A stretch of DNA of 64,000 nt from Alkalicoccus luteus (GTDB lineage Bacteria > Bacillota > Bacilli > Bacillales > Salisediminibacteriaceae). The stretch is taken from the NCBI RefSeq assembly GCF_012034335.1, contig NZ_JAATHJ010000004.1, positions 62,001 to 126,000 on the forward strand. Direction: 5' to 3'. A model generated the notes under the pieces. That model did no database searches. It had not been told where the DNA came from and saw only the letters and a list, made by a program, of their open reading frames with translations. A program made the position numbers and the translations under genes. Positions 33,899 to 42,158 of this stretch are shown in pieces; position 1 is the stretch's first letter, and every line of letters starts with the position of its first letter.

Positions 33899-34726
33899 AT
33901 GAGTCAGGTATCAGTAAAGCAAAACGCAAAGGTGGAGCTGCAGCCGCAAGGGGAAAAGGCTGAAGCGAAAAAGGAAATCGTGTATAGCACGGAAAAAGTA
34001 AACTTATGGTACGGGAAGACGCACGCACTGCATGACATTGAGCTGGATCAGCGCGAGCAGGAAGTAACCGCGATTATCGGGCCGTCGGGCTGCGGTAAGT
34101 CAACGTATATCAAAACATTGAACCGCATGGTGGAAATGAATCCGGATGTTAAAGTAACGGGCAAGATTTACTACCGCGGTCAGAACATTTACGACCGCCG
34201 TTTTCCGGTCGAAGAGCTCCGCACACGTGTCGGCATGGTGTTTCAGAAGCCGAATCCGTTTCCGAAGTCTGTGTTTGACAACGTCGCATACGGTCCGAAG
34301 ATTCACGGCATCCGCGATAAGAAGCTGCTTGAACAAATCGTTGAAGAAAGCTTAAAGGGAGCCGCTATCTGGGACGAAGTAAAGGACCGCCTTCAGGAGA
34401 ATGCATTCGGCCTTTCCGGGGGGCAGCAGCAGCGTCTTTGTATCGCCCGCTGTCTCGCAGTAGAGCCGGACGTTATTCTCATGGACGAGCCGACATCTGC
34501 GCTTGACCCGAAATCAACCCTAAAAGTTGAAGAGCTCGTACAGGAGCTAAAAGCAAAATACTCGATTATGATCGTCACACACAACATGCAGCAGGCGGCT
34601 CGGATTTCTGACCGGACGGCATTTTTCCTAAACGGTGAAGTGGTGGAATTTGATAAAACCGATACGATTTTCTCGAATCCAAACGACAGCCGAACAGAAG
34701 ACTATATCACCGGACGATTCGGTTAA
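33899..34726 (+). CDS. pstB: Phosphate ABC transporter ATPase PstB
   Basis: The 275-residue ATPase has Walker [10 protein letters not shown], the ABC signature [15 protein letters not shown] and Walker [13 protein letters not shown]. It powers phosphate uptake on the inner membrane face. The N-terminus carries a ~25-residue charged extension before the usual start of PstB. Confidence 0.95.
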   Translation: MSQVSVKQNAKVELQPQGEKAEAKKEIVYSTEKVNLWYGKTHALHDIELDQREQEVTAIIGPSGCGKSTYIKTLNRMVEMNPDVKVTGKIYYRGQNIYDRRFPVEELRTRVGMVFQKPNPFPKSVFDNVAYGPKIHGIRDKKLLEQIVEESLKGAAIWDEVKDRLQENAFGLSGGQQQRLCIARCLAVEPDVILMDEPTSALDPKSTLKVEELVQELKAKYSIMIVTHNMQQAARISDRTAFFLNGEVVEFDKTDTIFSNPNDSRTEDYITGRFG

Positions 34727-34735
34727 GGAGAGAGA

Positions 34736-35383
34736 ATGATGATTCGAAATACATTTATGACCGAACTTGAGCAGCTGAAGCAGGACATTACAGCACTTGG
34801 GAAGGATATTCAGCAGGCGTTTCACAGCGTCTATGATGCAATGGCTGAAAACTGCGTGCCGGCGTTAAAGGATTTAATTGATGCTGATGACGCGATCAAT
34901 GCGAAAGAGCTGGAAATCAACGAACAGGCGACGCTAGTGATCGCCAAGCAGCAGCCTGTCGCGAGCGACCTGCGCCACATTATCGTCTGCCTGAAGATCA
35001 GCAGTGATTTAGAACGAATGGGCGACTTGAGCGTGGACATGGCGAAAGCATACATGCACATGTCCTCCCGCGAAGCGTTTCTCGCATATAAAGAGGATCT
35101 CGATAAGATTCAGGCTTCTGTAACCGTCATGATCGATCGTGTGCTGGAAGCCTACGCCTCGCTTGACGTCCTGAAGGCGCAGCAGATTGCCGGAATGGAT
35201 GACGAGATTGACCGCGCATACGGTGAGCTCGTGAAAGCCCTTTTTAAATCGGACTACAGCGCTGATCAGACGGCGCAGCTGGCGTTTATCGCCCGCTACA
35301 TGGAGCGCATTGGCGATTACTGCACGAATATCGCAGAGTGGATCATTTACGAAGTGAACGGCAAGAGGTTTGATCTCAACTAG
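34736..35383 (+). CDS. phoU: Phosphate signalling protein PhoU
   Basis: A 215-residue all-helical protein with two PhoU repeats; each has a metal-binding E/DxxxD pattern (LERMGDLSVDMAKAY and MERIGDYCTNIAEW). PhoU links the Pst transporter to the Pho two-component system and limits phosphate uptake. Nine bases after pstB. Confidence 0.93.
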   Translation: MMIRNTFMTELEQLKQDITALGKDIQQAFHSVYDAMAENCVPALKDLIDADDAINAKELEINEQATLVIAKQQPVASDLRHIIVCLKISSDLERMGDLSVDMAKAYMHMSSREAFLAYKEDLDKIQASVTVMIDRVLEAYASLDVLKAQQIAGMDDEIDRAYGELVKALFKSDYSADQTAQLAFIARYMERIGDYCTNIAEWIIYEVNGKRFDLN

Positions 35384-35394
35384 GTGGTGGTTGG

Positions 35395-36135
35395 ATGAAG
35401 GAACGATCGGTTCTGATTCTGGAAACGGATCTGGACCTTTTGGAGAAACTTAAGCAAAGCTTCTCCGGCGGCGGTTTTATCGTCTGGGCGGAGACGACAG
35501 TACGCGAAGCAGAAAAAACGCTGCTGCACCGGCGGCCGGACGGTATCGTCGTTTCTGCTGTGCTGGATGAAGAAAGCGGGCTGGATTTCTGCCGGCATAT
35601 CCGGTCAGATCAGAATTGGACGCCGCTGATTATGCTGACAGAAAGCGATGACGAGCTGGACTGTGTGTTGAGCCTCGAGCTCGGGGCGGATGACTATGTG
35701 ATGAAGCCGGTTCGCTATAAAGAAGCGGTCGCGCGCATGAAGTCCGTGCTTCGCCGGGGTGAGCTTTGCTGCACCTTTACCCAAGTGGAAACAGACGATG
35801 GCATGATTATCCGCAACGGCAGGCTGCTGATTGATCTGAATCAGCACAGCGTCTTCGTTGAAGAGGAGTGGGTCGAGATGACGAAACGGGAATTTGAACT
35901 GCTGCTGTACCTCATGCAGCATCCGGACCGTTCCTTTTCGCGGGGCGACCTGCTTGAAGCCGTATCTGACGTGGAGCGGGATCTGGATGAACGGATCATC
36001 GATGTGTTTATCAGCAGGCTTCGCCAGAAAATCGAACCGAACAAACGAAATCCAACATACATCAAAACCGTTCGCGGCGTCGGATACATGATGCGGAGCC
36101 AGGAGCAGGGAAGATCCCGCGCCACGAACTCATAG
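35395..36135 (+). CDS. PhoP-like (OmpR family) response regulator lacking the phosphoacceptor Asp
   Basis: A 246-residue protein: receiver domain (about 5-120) and a winged-helix DNA-binding domain (about 140-232, MTKREFELLLYLMQHPDRSFSR ... begins it; RTVRGVGYMM at the end). Aligned by eye with PhoP, the stretch PDGIVVSAVLDEESGLD carries Ser54 where PhoP has the phosphorylated Asp. The Thr (MLTES) and Lys (KPV) switch residues remain, and ELGADDY is conserved. It follows phoU by 11 bases and no kinase gene follows. It may work without phosphorylation, or be an auxiliary Pho regulator. Confidence 0.8.
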   Translation: MKERSVLILETDLDLLEKLKQSFSGGGFIVWAETTVREAEKTLLHRRPDGIVVSAVLDEESGLDFCRHIRSDQNWTPLIMLTESDDELDCVLSLELGADDYVMKPVRYKEAVARMKSVLRRGELCCTFTQVETDDGMIIRNGRLLIDLNQHSVFVEEEWVEMTKREFELLLYLMQHPDRSFSRGDLLEAVSDVERDLDERIIDVFISRLRQKIEPNKRNPTYIKTVRGVGYMMRSQEQGRSRATNS

Positions 36136-36153
36136 GTCATATAAGAGTAAGGG

Positions 36154-36181
36154 AAAAACGGGCAGCCGCCCGTTTTTTCTT
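36154..36181 (+). terminator. Terminator of the pst operon
   Basis: ACGGGC / GCCCGT stem, four-base loop and a T6 tail. Confidence 0.85.
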
Positions 36182-36335
36182 TTTGAAATCTGTATGGATG
36201 GGCAAGCCGGCATTTATGACAGGTGACTGTATATTATCCAGCTGCATCGTATATTCCGGGCGTCAGTCATCCTCTAAGAGGGAATTGTCGAAAGTACGAA
36301 TGTGCGCTTAGTCGACTAGGTAAAATGAACTAAAA

Positions 36336-36505
36336 GTAACTTAACACGGCCCAAAAGCGATACAACCTCGTTTGAACGTAACTTAAGACGGGTGGAAAGA
36401 AACACAAGAGAAGGGGAAAGTGATTCAGGCAACTTAACAGACCGTTATAACGAATAAAACGACTCAAAGACCTGTAAATGCTACTTAAGCTGGCCCAAAA
36501 CGAAC
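36336..36505. repeat. Four degenerate AACTTAA-centred repeats
   Basis: Related blocks recur at about 36336, 36377, 36428 and 36479 (steps of about 41, 51 and 51 bases), each with AACTTAA or ACTTAAG followed by a CGGCCCA/CGGGTGG/AGACCGT-like segment and AAAR. No gene covers them. The rest of 36182-36612 shows nothing supported. Confidence 0.55.
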
Positions 36506-36628
36506 AACCGCTGAGGATCGGTGCATCCGGCACCTGATCGACCAGCTTATTCATACTGCGTGTCGGCCTTCACGGAAAGCCAGCATCGATCGAAGCAGAA
36601 GGATTCGCTGATTTGTCACCGAACCGTT

Positions 36629-36657
36629 TTGCACGGCTGATTTTTTTCCGATATAAT
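36629..36657 (+). promoter_or_regulatory. Promoter of yisL
   Basis: -35 TTGCAC (36629-36634), 17-base spacer, -10 TATAAT (36652-36657). Confidence 0.75.
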
Positions 36658-36693
36658 GAAATGTGCGAAAGAAGAGGGAAGGAGGGGACTGGT

Positions 36694-37053
36694 TTGAGTT
36701 ATGATGTATTTCTTCATTCACACTCGCTGTTCTGGCTGGTGGGAGTGATTTTGTTTGCCCTGATTACGATCTTTTATAACAAAGGCAAAGCAAAGCCTGC
36801 AAAGATCATGCACATGGTGCTGCGCCTGATGTATATTCTGCTTCTCATCACGGGTGTAACGATGGTGATTATGAATTTCTACTGGGCGACAGCCGTAAAA
36901 GGTATTCTTGCCTTCTGGCTGATTTATACGATGGAAATGATCGCAACGCGCACTGGTAAAGGAACGCTGACAGGCGGTTTCAAAACCAATATGTGGATTC
37001 AATTTGCCATAGCGCTCGTCGTCGTGCTCGTATTCGGCTTCGTCGTAACATAA
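36694..37053 (+). CDS. yisL: UPF0344 membrane protein YisL
   Basis: The TTG at 36694 is chosen: GGAGGGG lies eight bases upstream, and a start at 36613 would precede the promoter. The 119-residue protein has four membrane helices (LFWLVGVILFALITI, MHMVLRLMYILLLITGV, GILAFWLIYTMEM, FAIALVVVLVFGFVV). Function unknown. Confidence 0.82.
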   Translation: MSYDVFLHSHSLFWLVGVILFALITIFYNKGKAKPAKIMHMVLRLMYILLLITGVTMVIMNFYWATAVKGILAFWLIYTMEMIATRTGKGTLTGGFKTNMWIQFAIALVVVLVFGFVVT

Positions 37054-37062
37054 GCCTATCAG

Positions 37063-37094
37063 AAACTGTCCTGCTTTTAAGGGCAGTTTTTTTT
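37063..37094 (+). terminator. Intrinsic terminator after yisL
   Basis: AAACTGTCCT / AGGGCAGTTT stem followed by a T-run. Confidence 0.85.
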
Positions 37095-37135
37095 GTATAA
37101 AATTGTCAACCATAGACCTAATTTTCAAAAAACGC

Positions 37136-37164
37136 TTTACAGAGCCTGATCGGTTCTGTATGTT
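37136..37164 (+). promoter_or_regulatory. Promoter of the micro-ORF locus
   Basis: -35 TTTACA (37136-37141), 17-base spacer, -10 TATGTT (37159-37164), 41 bases before the first micro-ORF. Confidence 0.55.
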
Positions 37165-37204
37165 TAACGTATAACAAATTCTTACAGAAAGGAGCGGTGT
37201 TCCC

Positions 37205-37267
37205 ATGACAGTTACACGTACACAATCCATCCACACATCTACATACAGTCGGAACACCGCTTCGTAA
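37205..37267 (+). CDS. Micro-ORF 1 (20 residues) inside a start-site hairpin
   Basis: AAAGGAG lies ten bases before the ATG. The peptide, MTVTRTQSIHTSTYSRNTAS, is rich in Thr and Ser. GCGGTGTTCC (37194-37203), touching the ribosome site, pairs perfectly with GGAACACCGC (37251-37260), so translating ribosomes would open the hairpin. This suits a leader peptide. It is not recognised. Confidence 0.5.
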   Translation: MTVTRTQSIHTSTYSRNTAS

Positions 37268-37410
37268 GAGGACTGCCGTCTTAGACAGACCGTCCTCTGA
37301 TATACCGGAACCGGAGTTCCTTTTCCTGTACATGTCTCTTCGATGAACCGTCAGCTGCCCGGCTGACCGGAGAAGAAACGGCTGTACAGGAAGGGCTCCG
37401 GTTTTTTATT
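37267..37410 (+). promoter_or_regulatory. Structured leader with competing terminator hairpins
   Basis: Hairpin AGAGGAC...GTCCTCT (37267-37298) is followed by a nested stem, AACCGGAG + TTCCTGTACA pairing with TGTACAGGAA + CTCCGGTT, ending in TTTTTTATT. An inner ACCGGAG (37366-37372) can also pair with the same CTCCGGT (37396-37402). The two pairings exclude each other, the layout of an attenuator or riboswitch expression platform. It lies between micro-ORF 1 and yrzI. Confidence 0.6.
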
Positions 37411-37436
37411 TTCTGAAAGGAGGAGAACAAAGGGAG

Positions 37437-37478
37437 ATGCCTTCCGCGCGGCAGATACACCGGGCGCAGGAGGGATGA
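37437..37478 (+). CDS. Micro-ORF 2 (13 residues) just before yrzI
   Basis: AAAGGAGG and AGGGAG precede the ATG. The frame MPSARQIHRAQEG stops four bases before yrzI and contains its ribosome site in the last codons, so its translation could open or block yrzI. Too short to be proven as coding. Confidence 0.35.
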   Translation: MPSARQIHRAQEG

Positions 37479-37481
37479 ACG

Positions 37482-37631
37482 ATGCAGCTGAACTTAATCT
37501 TTTTCACTGTGCTGATTAAGCGGAGGCACTTCAGTGAACAGGAGCGCAGGCGGGAGGCGGCCGTGGCAAAACGGCGGGAAGCGTTTCGCAGCCAACAGGA
37601 GAGACCGATGCAGAACAGACGTCTTTATTAA
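37482..37631 (+). CDS. yrzI: YrzI family small protein
   Basis: A 49-residue protein starting MQLNLIFFTVLIKRRHFSEQE and ending in RRLY, matching the YrzI pattern of Bacilli: a short hydrophobic N-terminus, then a basic Glu/Arg/Gln helix and a conserved end. The ribosome site is GGAGGG, seven bases upstream. In B. subtilis the yrzI mRNA carries several tiny ORFs and is a target of the ribosome-linked endonuclease Rae1; the layout here is similar. The function is unknown. Confidence 0.7.
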   Translation: MQLNLIFFTVLIKRRHFSEQERRREAAVAKRREAFRSQQERPMQNRRLY

Positions 37632-37663
37632 AGTTTACAACAAATTAAAGGAGTGATGCTGAT

Positions 37664-37723
37664 ATGATCAGAGTAACCAACGGAACCCGGATGAAAGGCA
37701 CAATTTGGACGGGATTTATATAG
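37664..37723 (+). CDS. Micro-ORF 3 (19 residues) after yrzI
   Basis: AAAGGAG stands 13 bases before the ATG; the peptide is MIRVTNGTRMKGTIWTGFI. A terminator follows 40 bases later, so the transcript ends here. It has its own ribosome site, like the tiny ORFs of the B. subtilis yrzI transcript, but no sequence identity could be checked. Confidence 0.45.
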   Translation: MIRVTNGTRMKGTIWTGFI

Positions 37724-37762
37724 CCGCTTCCGGCCGGAATAACCGCATAACAATGTAAACGA

Positions 37763-37800
37763 AACGCCCGGCCAGCTATAGGCCGGGCGTTCTGACTTTT
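37763..37800. terminator. Bidirectional terminator
   Basis: Perfect 11-base stem AACGCCCGGCC / GGCCGGGCGTT. T-rich tracts follow on both strands, serving the micro-ORF transcript (plus) and the DUF2817 gene (minus). Confidence 0.8.
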
Positions 37801-37879
37801 GTGGATGAAAATGGACGGACACGGCGGGAGCTTGTGTTATCAAGCCTGTCATAGTTGATGAGAGTCACCGACCCGAACT

Positions 37880-38980
37880 TCAGAGCAGGCCTTCCGAGCT
37901 GAAAAGCGCCAAATATGCTTTGTACAGCTGCCGCAGGTATTCCCGCCGCCAGGCAGTGTCCTTCGGGTCAAACAGAGCCCGGAAATGTTCGCGTATGTCC
38001 TGTGTCGACGTAGAAACATAGTCAGGAGAGATCGACAGCGCATGCTCCTCAATCATCGCCCTGCTGCAAAATAAGAAGCCGTCCGACGTTTCCGGCACCG
38101 TGCCAGCTTCCATCAGTGCGGACACGACGCGCTTGCCCGGATACGTTCTCATCAAGTACTGCTGCAGGACCGCCGTCGCATCTCCAAGTTCGACGGAACC
38201 GTCTCCTTTTTGAATCCAGGGATGCGCGATTTCCTGCTCCAGCTCCTGAGCGGAACGGACTTCATTTTCATTGAAGATCATCTGCAGTTCACCTTGGGGA
38301 CCGCCGCCGGTGTGGAGGTCGAGGTGAATGATCTGTTTGTAGCCGGCGGCCCAGTCGGAAAAGCTGAGAGCGAGCTTCTGGGATGCTTCTTCCATTTGAG
38401 CACCGCCGAAATAAAGGCCGAACCGCTCGGCATGCTGAGGAGGCGGCGTATTCTTCATTTCCGCAAGCTCAATGTCGGAGTAGGTAGCGGACAGCTCATA
38501 GCGGACATCCGGGGGCAGAGGTGATTCAGGCGTAAACAGATCACGCCGCCGCTGGTACAGAAGCGGCATTTGCTTTCGTCTCGCTGCCCAGTCTTTATGA
38601 AAATTCCGGTTTAAATCAACGTTTCTCGCTGTGACGCGGCGCCGATGTCTCATTCCCCAAGGGTTTACGCCGTGAACGAGCCGGATGCCGGTTACCTTCG
38701 GATCGACATATGGAAACAGCTCATCGATAAAAAGGTGCAGCCCGGCTGCTCCGGCATAGCCTTCAACGCCGTGCAGCCCGCTCGTAATGATAAGCAGCGT
38801 TTCGGGTGATTCCGAAGCATCCGCTAATAGTACATCCGCTGTGTTATCATCCTGCGGCACCCCGATAAACCACTTATAAAGAGCGACTCGGTCCCATTTT
38901 TCACGCAGGTCGTCAATACGTGTCCGGAAGAGGGCTCTGGATTGTTCATAGGTTTCCTGAAAGTAGCTGTTTTCGTTCAT
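37880..38980 (-). CDS. DUF2817 (M14-like) metallopeptidase
   Basis: A 366-residue cytoplasmic protein with the zinc-carboxypeptidase-like motifs SGLHGVEGYAG (His-x-x-Glu ligands), NVDLNRNFH and HLDLHTG. It would be a zinc-dependent peptidase or deacylase; no substrate is established. The start at 38980 follows AAAGGGGG; the frame to 39019 lacks a site. Confidence 0.8.
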   Translation of the reverse strand: MNENSYFQETYEQSRALFRTRIDDLREKWDRVALYKWFIGVPQDDNTADVLLADASESPETLLIITSGLHGVEGYAGAAGLHLFIDELFPYVDPKVTGIRLVHGVNPWGMRHRRRVTARNVDLNRNFHKDWAARRKQMPLLYQRRRDLFTPESPLPPDVRYELSATYSDIELAEMKNTPPPQHAERFGLYFGGAQMEEASQKLALSFSDWAAGYKQIIHLDLHTGGGPQGELQMIFNENEVRSAQELEQEIAHPWIQKGDGSVELGDATAVLQQYLMRTYPGKRVVSALMEAGTVPETSDGFLFCSRAMIEEHALSISPDYVSTSTQDIREHFRALFDPKDTAWRREYLRQLYKAYLALFSSEGLL

Positions 38981-39054
38981 GATCCCGGACCCCCTTTCCT
39001 GTCTGTAAAACCGTTCCACGTTTCAAAAGAGGTGAAACATCATCCAGGATGTTT

Positions 39055-39558
39055 TTAATGCCGTTGAAGAAGACTGTGCCATCCGAAGATCTGTTCATGC
39101 ATCTGCACGCCGTCGATTAAAAACGTGTCTTCCCCGAGAAGCTTTCCTCCTGTTTTTTCATAAAAGCGCCTGGCCTGGTAGTTTTCCGTTAGCACGCAGC
39201 ATACTGCTGCATTAAATCCGAGGAGGCCGAGCTCGTGCAAAGCAGCTTTAAACAGCTTCGAGCCGACTCCCTGCCGATGGTGCTGCTCTCGTATGTAAAG
39301 GGCATATATCTCTCCATCAAAACCTTTCCAGCTGCCGGAGTGTTCCGGCCCATGATGGACAAAACCGACGATTTTTCCTTTGATTTCTGCGACTATGACG
39401 GAGCTCGTTTTTTCTTTCCAGCGTTGTTCCCGCTCTGCTTTTGACATCCTGTCTAAATACGAATCAGGAACGACGCCGCGGTAAGTCTCCCGCCAGCTGT
39501 CAACGTGAACAGCGGCGATGCCTCCGGCGTCTTCCGGCTGTGCCTGACGGATGATCAT
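39055..39558 (-). CDS. GNAT family N-acetyltransferase
   Basis: A 167-residue acetyltransferase with the full GNAT pattern: N-terminal beta-alpha (IRQAQPEDAGGIAAVHVDSW), the acetyl-CoA loop HHRQGVGSKLF, and ENYQARRFYEKTGGKLLG. GGGAGGAA lies upstream of the start. The substrate is unknown. Divergent from the transglycosylase gene. Confidence 0.85.
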   Translation of the reverse strand: MIIRQAQPEDAGGIAAVHVDSWRETYRGVVPDSYLDRMSKAEREQRWKEKTSSVIVAEIKGKIVGFVHHGPEHSGSWKGFDGEIYALYIREQHHRQGVGSKLFKAALHELGLLGFNAAVCCVLTENYQARRFYEKTGGKLLGEDTFLIDGVQMHEQIFGWHSLLQRH

Positions 39559-39729
39559 CTCGCATTCCTCCCTTTCCCATTATTATACAAAAAAGCAGGT
39601 TTGCGTGCACAGATGTTTAAGAATAGCTTAAGCGGGAAGTACAGGAAACAGGGCAATACACGATACGTATGCTTTAGTCACGTCAGGTATCTTTTTCATT
39701 ACAGGATGCCGGAAAGCAGAGGAGAATAT

Positions 39730-40446
39730 ATGCGTAGAAATACCATTTTAGGAAATGTGCTGCTGCAGACCATGCATATCGGACTTGCCGTTGTGCTGCT
39801 CCTTCAGTACGGGGCGCAGAGCGCTGTTTCAGAGCCTGCTGCTTCTAAAGATGCAGTGGCGCTGGACCGCAGTGCAGGCTTTGACAGCGCGCTGCTGGAG
39901 CTGTCTGTTGCTTCATCAGAGCTGCCGGATGATTATACGATTCGGGGTGCGGTCAACTGGAAAGACATCAAAGGATTAACGGAGTTTCTTTATATAGACA
40001 GCGACGGTCATTTTAAACGGGACTGGGCCGTGCTGCTCGGTCTGGAAGCGGACAAGCATGGAATTGATCCGCTGATTGTCTATGAGCTTTTAAAGATTGA
40101 ATCTGGAGAAACCTTTGATCCTGATGCAGTCGGACCCAAAACTCGCTATGGTCAGGCATATGGTCTGGCCCAGTTTATGGAGAACACCGGCCCGTGGATT
40201 GCGGAAAAAGCCGGCATGGACTATGAGAAGGAAAAGCTGTTTGATCCGCACTATGCGATTCAGCTTTCCGTCACTTATTTGTCGTATCTGTATGAGAAGT
40301 ATGAGGACTGGGATCATGCATTAACCGCCTATCACCGCGGCATGACCGGTCTGGAGAAGTATATCGATGAGAACGGAGATGCAGCAAGCTGGTACGCTGT
40401 TGAAATTCAGGAAAATGCGGAACTGACAGCTTCCGGAAGGCAGTGA
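39730..40446 (+). CDS. Exported lytic transglycosylase (SLT domain)
   Basis: ATG 39730 follows AGAGGAGAAT; the longer frame runs back into the GNAT gene. The 238-residue protein has an uncleaved or cleaved N-terminal hydrophobic segment (about 10-28) and an SLT domain (about 90-215) with the catalytic Glu in LLKIESGETF and the motif AYGLAQFM. It cuts peptidoglycan glycan strands. Other SLT proteins open the wall for secretion or pili. Confidence 0.8.
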   Translation: MRRNTILGNVLLQTMHIGLAVVLLLQYGAQSAVSEPAASKDAVALDRSAGFDSALLELSVASSELPDDYTIRGAVNWKDIKGLTEFLYIDSDGHFKRDWAVLLGLEADKHGIDPLIVYELLKIESGETFDPDAVGPKTRYGQAYGLAQFMENTGPWIAEKAGMDYEKEKLFDPHYAIQLSVTYLSYLYEKYEDWDHALTAYHRGMTGLEKYIDENGDAASWYAVEIQENAELTASGRQ

Positions 40447-40461
40447 TTTCAAGCTGAACCG

Positions 40462-40507
40462 CAAATGGTGCAGGAGGATCCGCTGAGATCCCCCGGCACC
40501 ATTTTGC
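40462..40507. terminator. Hairpin between convergent genes
   Basis: AAATGGTGC ... GCACCATTT with inner GGATC / GATCC pairing; short T-tract ATTTTG on the plus strand. Separates the transglycosylase from the phn operon. Confidence 0.65.
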
Positions 40508-40532
40508 CATGTATAAGCGATAAAACAGCTTC

Positions 40533-41339
40533 CTACACAATGCGTTTACTGATAAATGAGCTGAGATAATCGATCGCCGTGACGACGAGAATGATGACGA
40601 TCAGCGCCATGCCGACTTCGTCCCAGTTCCGGTTCATCGTTGCGAGCTGAATCATCAGACCGATGCCGCCTGCACCGACGAGACCGAGAATCGTCGAGGA
40701 GCGAACGTCGATTTCATAGCGGTAAATCGCATAGGACAGAAACTCCGGCGTGATTTGCGGCACGATGCCGTACCAGAGGATTTGTGCCCGGTTCGCACCG
40801 TTTGCTTCCAGCGACTCGACAATCTTCATGTCTGCCGATTCAATTACTTCTGCATACAGCTTTCCAAGCATGCCGATGGAGCCGATCGCGATCGCAAGCA
40901 CGCCGGCGAAGGGCGATGGACCGACAGCGGAGACGAAAATCAACGCCAGCATGATCTCGGGGAATGCGCGAATGGCATCCAGCGTCCACTTCGACGACAG
41001 GTTCAGCGCTTTCGAAGTTATCATATTTTTAGACGCTAAAAAGCCGAAGGGGACCGCGAGTATCGCAGCGATGAGCGTGCCTGCAAAAGCCATTGCGAGC
41101 GTCTGCAGCATCAGCACAGCTGCCTCTCCGGCCACGGCTGTATTCGGCTGGAACAGCTGCGGGATCACGCGGGTGAAATTTTGCAGCGTCTGCTCGCTGA
41201 ACACTCTGGCAAAGTCGATGCCGATACCGGCAAACGTCCATGCATAGATCAGGATGAGCGCAGTGGAGATCCCGGCGATTTTCCACTTACGCTTCGGACT
41301 GACGATTTTTTTGGGCGGAAGGTTAAGTGCCTGTTCCAT
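40533..41339 (-). CDS. phnE: Phosphonate/phosphite ABC permease (PhnE-like), distal
   Basis: A 268-residue permease with six helices and the PhnE loop (ESLEANGANRAQILWYGIVPQI). Intact. Its ATG shares one base with the stop of the upstream permease. It pairs with that gene for a heterodimeric channel importing phosphonate or phosphite. Last gene of the operon on the minus strand. Confidence 0.88.
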   Translation of the reverse strand: MEQALNLPPKKIVSPKRKWKIAGISTALILIYAWTFAGIGIDFARVFSEQTLQNFTRVIPQLFQPNTAVAGEAAVLMLQTLAMAFAGTLIAAILAVPFGFLASKNMITSKALNLSSKWTLDAIRAFPEIMLALIFVSAVGPSPFAGVLAIAIGSIGMLGKLYAEVIESADMKIVESLEANGANRAQILWYGIVPQITPEFLSYAIYRYEIDVRSSTILGLVGAGGIGLMIQLATMNRNWDEVGMALIVIILVVTAIDYLSSFISKRIV

Positions 41340-42158
41340 CAGAGAATCGCCTCCCGGATTTTTCCGCTGATATACTCAATCAGGACGACAGCGAGAAAAA
41401 TAATAAAGATAATCATCATCGTACGATCGTAGTCCATGAAGCTGATCGACCGCTGCAGCAGCTGACCGATTCCGCCTGCGCCGACAAATCCGAGCACGAG
41501 TGACGCCCGGACGTTAATCTCAAATACGTACAGGCTGAAAGACGTATACTGCGGCAATATTTGGGGGATCACCCCGTAGCCAATCACCTGAAGCGTATTG
41601 CCGCCGCTTGCTCGAATGGCGTCGAGCGGTTCATTATCGATGGCTTCAATTGTTTCCGCCAGCAGCTTGGCAAGGATTCCGAGCGAAAAGATAATCAGCG
41701 CGAGATTCCCTGAGAAAACACCGATCCCGAACAGACCGACGAAAATAACGGCAAGGAGCAGATCGGGAATCGTACGTAATATGTTCATCATCTGCTTGGT
41801 CGTATGATGGAGAAAGCGGTTTTCCATGATGTTTGAACGATGCCATCAGGCTGACCGGGATACAGATGACGGCTGCCACAGTGGACGCAATGATCGCCAT
41901 CTGAATTGTCTGGGCCAGCCAGAACCACGCTTCGACCGCATAGCCCCAGTTCGGAGGAAACAGCTGGCCGAACATAGCCAGAATCGTTGGAATTCCGGCG
42001 ATCAAATCGGCGAGGGATGCGTTCGTGTACAGCAGGGAAAGCGCATAAAGGACAGCAACAGCAGTAAAGATGAAGGTAAGCCGCCATTTCGTTTTTTTCG
42101 CTCGAAGGCCAAGAGCTTCCGCAGCGGCAGGCTGCATAACGGCAGTGCTAGGAGGCAT
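41339..42158 (-). pseudogene. phnE: Phosphonate ABC permease (PhnE-like), frameshifted
   Basis: The first part (from ATG 42158 after GGAGGCGAAGACC) reads to SLMASFKHHGK and then leaves the PhnE pattern near 41820-41840. The rest of the family sequence (MMNILRTIPDLLLAVIFVGLFG ... NVRASLVLGFVGAGGIGQLLQ) continues in another frame to 41339. A one-base insertion or deletion explains it. It is either a real mutation or a sequencing error; the downstream paralogue is intact. It overlaps phnC by 11 bases. Confidence 0.8.

Noticed and set aside
36336-36505. Small CRISPR array
   Set aside because: Units are too degenerate and unevenly spaced, and no cas genes are present.
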